Positions 61,321 to 64,000 of a stretch of 64,000 nt of DNA are shown piece by piece; the stretch's first letter is position 1, and the number at the start of each line of letters is the position of its first letter. Both the position numbers and the translations under genes were made by a program. The stretch comes from S5-327 sp965116015. Its GTDB lineage: Bacteria > Chloroflexota > Dehalococcoidia > Lucifugimonadales > Australimonadaceae. The notes under the pieces were generated by a model. That model made no database searches. It worked only from the letters and a program-made list of their open reading frames with translations, and was not told the DNA's origin. The stretch spans positions 744,001 to 808,000 of the forward strand of contig OZ220477.1 of NCBI GenBank assembly GCA_965116015.1, in the 5' to 3' direction.

Positions 61321-61821
61321 CTAACGCCCGAACCACGGCTCGTACTTCCGAACCGTCTCCGTGAACCTCCGCGTCCCCGGAGGCCACATCACCCGCCACT
61401 CCGTCCCCTCACGCACCAGCTCCTCCGTCGCCGCCCGCAGCGTCCCATCCTCAAAATCAACCAGCGCCCCCACAACCACATTCCGCCCATAGTTGCGCTG
61501 ACTCCCATACGTAACCCTCGTGATCGACCTTCCCCGCGACAACCCATCAACCAGCTCCCGCCACCCGCTCGACCCAAGCCCCGCAGCCTCCGCGCGCCCC
61601 GCCTCGTCAAGCAAGTTATACGCCCGCTCGTAATCCCCCTCCTGCGCCGCCTCATACAGCGCCTCCACCGTCCCCCGAGGCGACAGCGTAATCGACGCCC
61701 CCCCGAACGGAATGCTCACAACCTGCGCAGCCAGCGCGAACAACAACGCAAACAGAACCCCCGTCGTCCACACCTGAACCTGCGACGCCCAACGAACCCC
61801 CGCGCGCAACCGCGCGAACAT
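61321..61821 (-). CDS. Membrane-anchored hypothetical protein
   Basis: A 166-residue protein from MFARLRAGVRWASQVQVW whose start overlaps the MFS stop (TGATG). One N-terminal span (VLFALLFALAAQVVSIPF) leads to an outer domain containing TVEALYEAAQEGDYERAYNLLD, an NTF2/DUF4878-like 'lumenal' pattern, and EWRVMWPPGTRRFTETVRKYEPWFGR. Co-translated with the transporter, so possibly an accessory component. No activity can be assigned. Confidence 0.75.
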   Translation of the reverse strand: MFARLRAGVRWASQVQVWTTGVLFALLFALAAQVVSIPFGGASITLSPRGTVEALYEAAQEGDYERAYNLLDEAGRAEAAGLGSSGWRELVDGLSRGRSITRVTYGSQRNYGRNVVVGALVDFEDGTLRAATEELVREGTEWRVMWPPGTRRFTETVRKYEPWFGR

Positions 61822-63107
61822 CACACGACGCCCCCCTGCGCCCACAACCGCGCCGGCATAGGAGGCTTCCGCGCCAGAAAGAAAAACAACGACCCCGCGC
61901 CCACTATCGCCGCAACAACCAGAAACGCCCCATCGTAATCCCCAAACCTGTCCCGCATCGCCCCCGCAAGCGTCGGCCCTACCAGCGGCCCAAGCATCAC
62001 CATCACATTCGAATACCCCGCTATCTTCCCGAAATGACGCCGACCATAGAAATCCGCCCGTATCGCCATCATCAGCGGCCCACGCGTCCCCCACGCCAAA
62101 CCATGCAACAGCGACGCCCCAGCGATCAAATACCCACTCTCAGCCACAACCAGAATCCCCATCGCCGCCGAATGCGCAAGCATACAGAACGCCGCCATCC
62201 GCGCCTTGTTCCGCCTATCCCCAACAAACCCTCCCCCCACCTGACCCGCAATACTCGTAACCGTAACCAGCGTCAGCATCGCCTGAGCCGACGTCGCGCT
62301 CCACCCAACATCCTCCACCAGATGCGGCACAAGATGCACCAGCACCGTAAACACCGCAATCAACGCCACCCCATGACCAAGCGACACATACCAGAACGAC
62401 CGGTCCCGCATCGCCTCCCCAACCGTGAAATCCTGCTGCGCCTCCAGCTCCCGCGTCCCCCCATCCCCCGACCGCGCGACCCGTCCCCCATCCGGCAGCA
62501 GCCCGTGCTGCTCCGGATACCCCCGCAGCAACTGCGCCAGCGGCAACCCCAGCGCCAGAACCGCCACCCCCGTCCCGAACGCCGTAGCCCGCCACCCATA
62601 CATCGTCAGCGACCACGCCACCACCGGCGACAGCGCCCCCGCCAGCCCGATCCCCGTCGAACTCAGCCCAAGCGCCTGCGCCCGACGACGACGGAACCAC
62701 CGCGTAGTAACCGTCGTAAGCGTCAGCCAGCCCGCAAGATTCATCCCCAGCGACATCACCAGCACGATCGCCAGAAACACCGGAAACGTCGACGCCAGCG
62801 GCAGCGCCATAAACCCAACCCCCAGCGTAACCACGCCCGCGCGCACCAAAGCCCGCGGACTGAACCGGTCGATCAACCACCCATGCGCAGGACTCAACAA
62901 CCCCGCAGCAAGCTGCGACACCGAGAATGCGCTCGAAATCGCAAACTTGCTCCACCCGAACTGCGCCTCAAACCGCAGCAGATACTGACCAAACGTAAAC
63001 CCGAACGCCGCCCCCGTAACCCCATGCAGACACACCGACGCAAACACAATCCACCAGCCGTAGAAAATGCCCCTGTCAGACCGCCCCGCAGGACCCGTCG
63101 TCGCCAT
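61821..63107 (-). CDS. MFS transporter, monocarboxylate-porter-like
   Basis: A 428-residue 12-span carrier from MATTGPAGRSDRGIFYGWWIVFASV; GWWIV at the start of TM1 is typical of monocarboxylate/oxalate-type MFS proteins. LIDRFSPRALVRAG is motif A; TTRWFRRRRAQALGLSSTGIGLAG is the TM4-5 signature region. It likely moves an organic acid anion with protons. It forms an operon with the membrane-anchored protein at 61321-61821. Confidence 0.9.
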   Translation of the reverse strand: MATTGPAGRSDRGIFYGWWIVFASVCLHGVTGAAFGFTFGQYLLRFEAQFGWSKFAISSAFSVSQLAAGLLSPAHGWLIDRFSPRALVRAGVVTLGVGFMALPLASTFPVFLAIVLVMSLGMNLAGWLTLTTVTTRWFRRRRAQALGLSSTGIGLAGALSPVVAWSLTMYGWRATAFGTGVAVLALGLPLAQLLRGYPEQHGLLPDGGRVARSGDGGTRELEAQQDFTVGEAMRDRSFWYVSLGHGVALIAVFTVLVHLVPHLVEDVGWSATSAQAMLTLVTVTSIAGQVGGGFVGDRRNKARMAAFCMLAHSAAMGILVVAESGYLIAGASLLHGLAWGTRGPLMMAIRADFYGRRHFGKIAGYSNVMVMLGPLVGPTLAGAMRDRFGDYDGAFLVVAAIVGAGSLFFFLARKPPMPARLWAQGGVV

Positions 63108-63143
63108 GCAACTCCCTTAAACCACACCCTCCATACACTACCA

Positions 63144-63300
63144 CGCCCCTCACCCCAGCTACCCCCGACCCTCGACCCACCACCCCTCGCCCCAGCCGAC
63201 CCCAACGCCCCTCACCCCCAAGCTAGCCCCCGACCCTCGACCCACCACCCCTCGCCACCAGCCGACCCCAACGCCCCTCACCACCAGCTGCCCCCAGCAA
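63144..63300. repeat. 62-66-bp tandem repeat, two and a half units
   Basis: CGCCCCTCACC starts units at 63144, 63206 and 63272. Each includes CCCCGACCCTCGACCCACCACCCCTCGCC (first two) and AGCCGACCCCAA. It fills the 280-bp gap between the MFS and MT-A70 genes. The full unit repeats, so it is a minisatellite, unlike a CRISPR. Confidence 0.8.
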
Positions 63301-63387
63301 CAACGACGGCGCCTAACCCCTACCGGACAGCCCGCCCCAGCGCGACGCGAGCGGGCAGGGGAGCCCAAGCGGAGCCCTGCCCCCCTC

Positions 63388-63984
63388 TCATCGCGCCCCT
63401 CGCGACAGCGCAAGCCCCGCCGCCTCGATCCCCCACGCGTCCCACCCCTCGCAGCTCGACCTAGCGAACAGCTCGATCTTCCGCTGCGCAGGAAACATCA
63501 GCCCGATCCTCCGCCGAACCTCCTCCGGCTTCGCCGAATGCGCCCCCCGCCGAGCGCTCACCAACTGACGAACATCCCGCCTCCCCCGCGGCCGCGGAAT
63601 CCGCCCACGCTTGAACACAAGACACAACTCGCACTGACTCAGCGTATAGAACCCCGGATTCACCCGCTGCTTGTCCCACACGAACGCCACCGTCGCCCAC
63701 CCGAACCCCCACGCCTTCCCCAGCTCGATAGCCTGATCAAGATGCGGATTCGTCGCCCACAGAAACAGCACGCTATCGTCCGCAGCGATCCCTCCCACAT
63801 CCAGCCGCTTCAAACCCTCCAGCGTAACCGTCGGATAATGCCGCGCAGCCCCGCCCGTATCCCCGCTCCCCGGCCCCGAATGCTGTAGCTGACCCTTATA
63901 GTCCCACGGCGGATCAGCGTAGATGACATCGTACCGGCCATCCGGAAGCCCCGGAAACTCCCCGTTCGAAAGCAACTCCGCCAA
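63388..63984 (-). CDS. MT-A70 family adenine methyltransferase
   Basis: A 198-residue N6-adenine methylase. Catalytic YADPPWDYKG near residue 23, FLWATNPHLDQAIELGKAWGF and the C-terminal KIELFARSSCEGWDAWG (SAM-binding ELFAR) match MT-A70 proteins of phage and orphan type. GAGAGGGGGCGG precedes a TTG at 63984, but the frame stays open to the window end, so the real start may be outside. No restriction partner is visible. It may modify host or phage DNA. Confidence 0.88.
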   Translation of the reverse strand: MAELLSNGEFPGLPDGRYDVIYADPPWDYKGQLQHSGPGSGDTGGAARHYPTVTLEGLKRLDVGGIAADDSVLFLWATNPHLDQAIELGKAWGFGWATVAFVWDKQRVNPGFYTLSQCELCLVFKRGRIPRPRGRRDVRQLVSARRGAHSAKPEEVRRRIGLMFPAQRKIELFARSSCEGWDAWGIEAAGLALSRGAR

Positions 63985-64000
63985 ACCGCCCCCTCTCCCC

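Noticed and set aside
63144..63300. 62-66-bp units as a further CRISPR array
   Set aside because: The whole unit is repeated with no variable spacer, and spacing is not constant.

Overview
The window is high-GC bacterial chromosome with C/G-ending codons and gene orientation switching every few kilobases. There is no rRNA, transposase, integrase or prophage structural gene. The gene mix (fused cobalamin acyl-CoA mutase, eukaryote-like GSII glutamine synthetase, Rieske oxygenase, amidohydrolases, amidase, several MFS carriers, VOC and SnoaL enzymes, MT-A70 methylase, DUF5679 zinc ribbon) fits a free-living or host-associated Chloroflexota of the SAR202/Dehalococcoidia type. That placement is inference from gene content, not from a marker gene. 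Recognisable sigma70 promoters (TTGACN, about 17 bp, TATANT) occur before several genes.

Layout. 1-5358 (minus): a quinone oxidoreductase cut by the window edge, two half-size YraQ-type permeases, and two ABC exporter pairs overlapping by 4 bp. 5433-5703: a five-repeat CRISPR array with a 61-bp period and no cas genes. 6029-8980: icmF. 9316-10832: ECF sigma factor and RskA-like anti-sigma. 10887-14460: VOC protein, then a dUTPase-like/FAD oxidoreductase/amidase operon. 14715-15991: DUF5679 zinc ribbon and lgt. 16034-21677 (minus): pentose-phosphate and amino-sugar block rpiB, tal, gnd, pgl, glmS. 22649-25285: amidohydrolase, PPIase lipoprotein, glutamine synthetase. 25715-28793: two-subunit TPP decarboxylase, membrane protein, esterase.

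28874-39076 (minus) is a defence-type operon: DUF499-type ATPase, small protein, DUF1156-type DNA methyltransferase, PLD-SNF2 helicase. It has a poly-C tract in its upstream region, a perfect 29-bp inverted repeat inside the methyltransferase, and local tandem duplications that copy the 3' end of the small gene. 39271-42712 is a catabolic unit (Rieske oxygenase, isochorismatase-fold hydrolase, MFS), followed by tRNA-Arg(UCU) and an enoyl-CoA hydratase.

44141-48863: membrane proteins, a small HTH protein with a strong promoter, a cytochrome c lipoprotein with a CRP/FNR-like palindrome at its start site, dnaN and a DUF2958-like gene. 48959-50975: an MFS gene and, just upstream, a decayed copy whose middle is replaced by about 437 bp of lower-GC DNA carrying a small membrane-protein gene. 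51046-52413: VOC and SDR. 52883-55257: two tandem paralogues of a small conflict-type domain, one fused in frame to an asparaginase-like protein, plus a third 3' remnant. 55293-63984: DUF1801, a frameshifted amidohydrolase, SnoaL, BNR propeller, solute-binding-like protein, VOC, an 11-residue-repeat protein, MFS and an MT-A70 methylase.

Two structural themes cut across the genes. Repeats spaced exactly 61 bp (the type I-E CRISPR period) occur at four places. Intergenic regions repeatedly contain 2-3 copy tandem duplications of 60-130 bp that sometimes copy gene ends.
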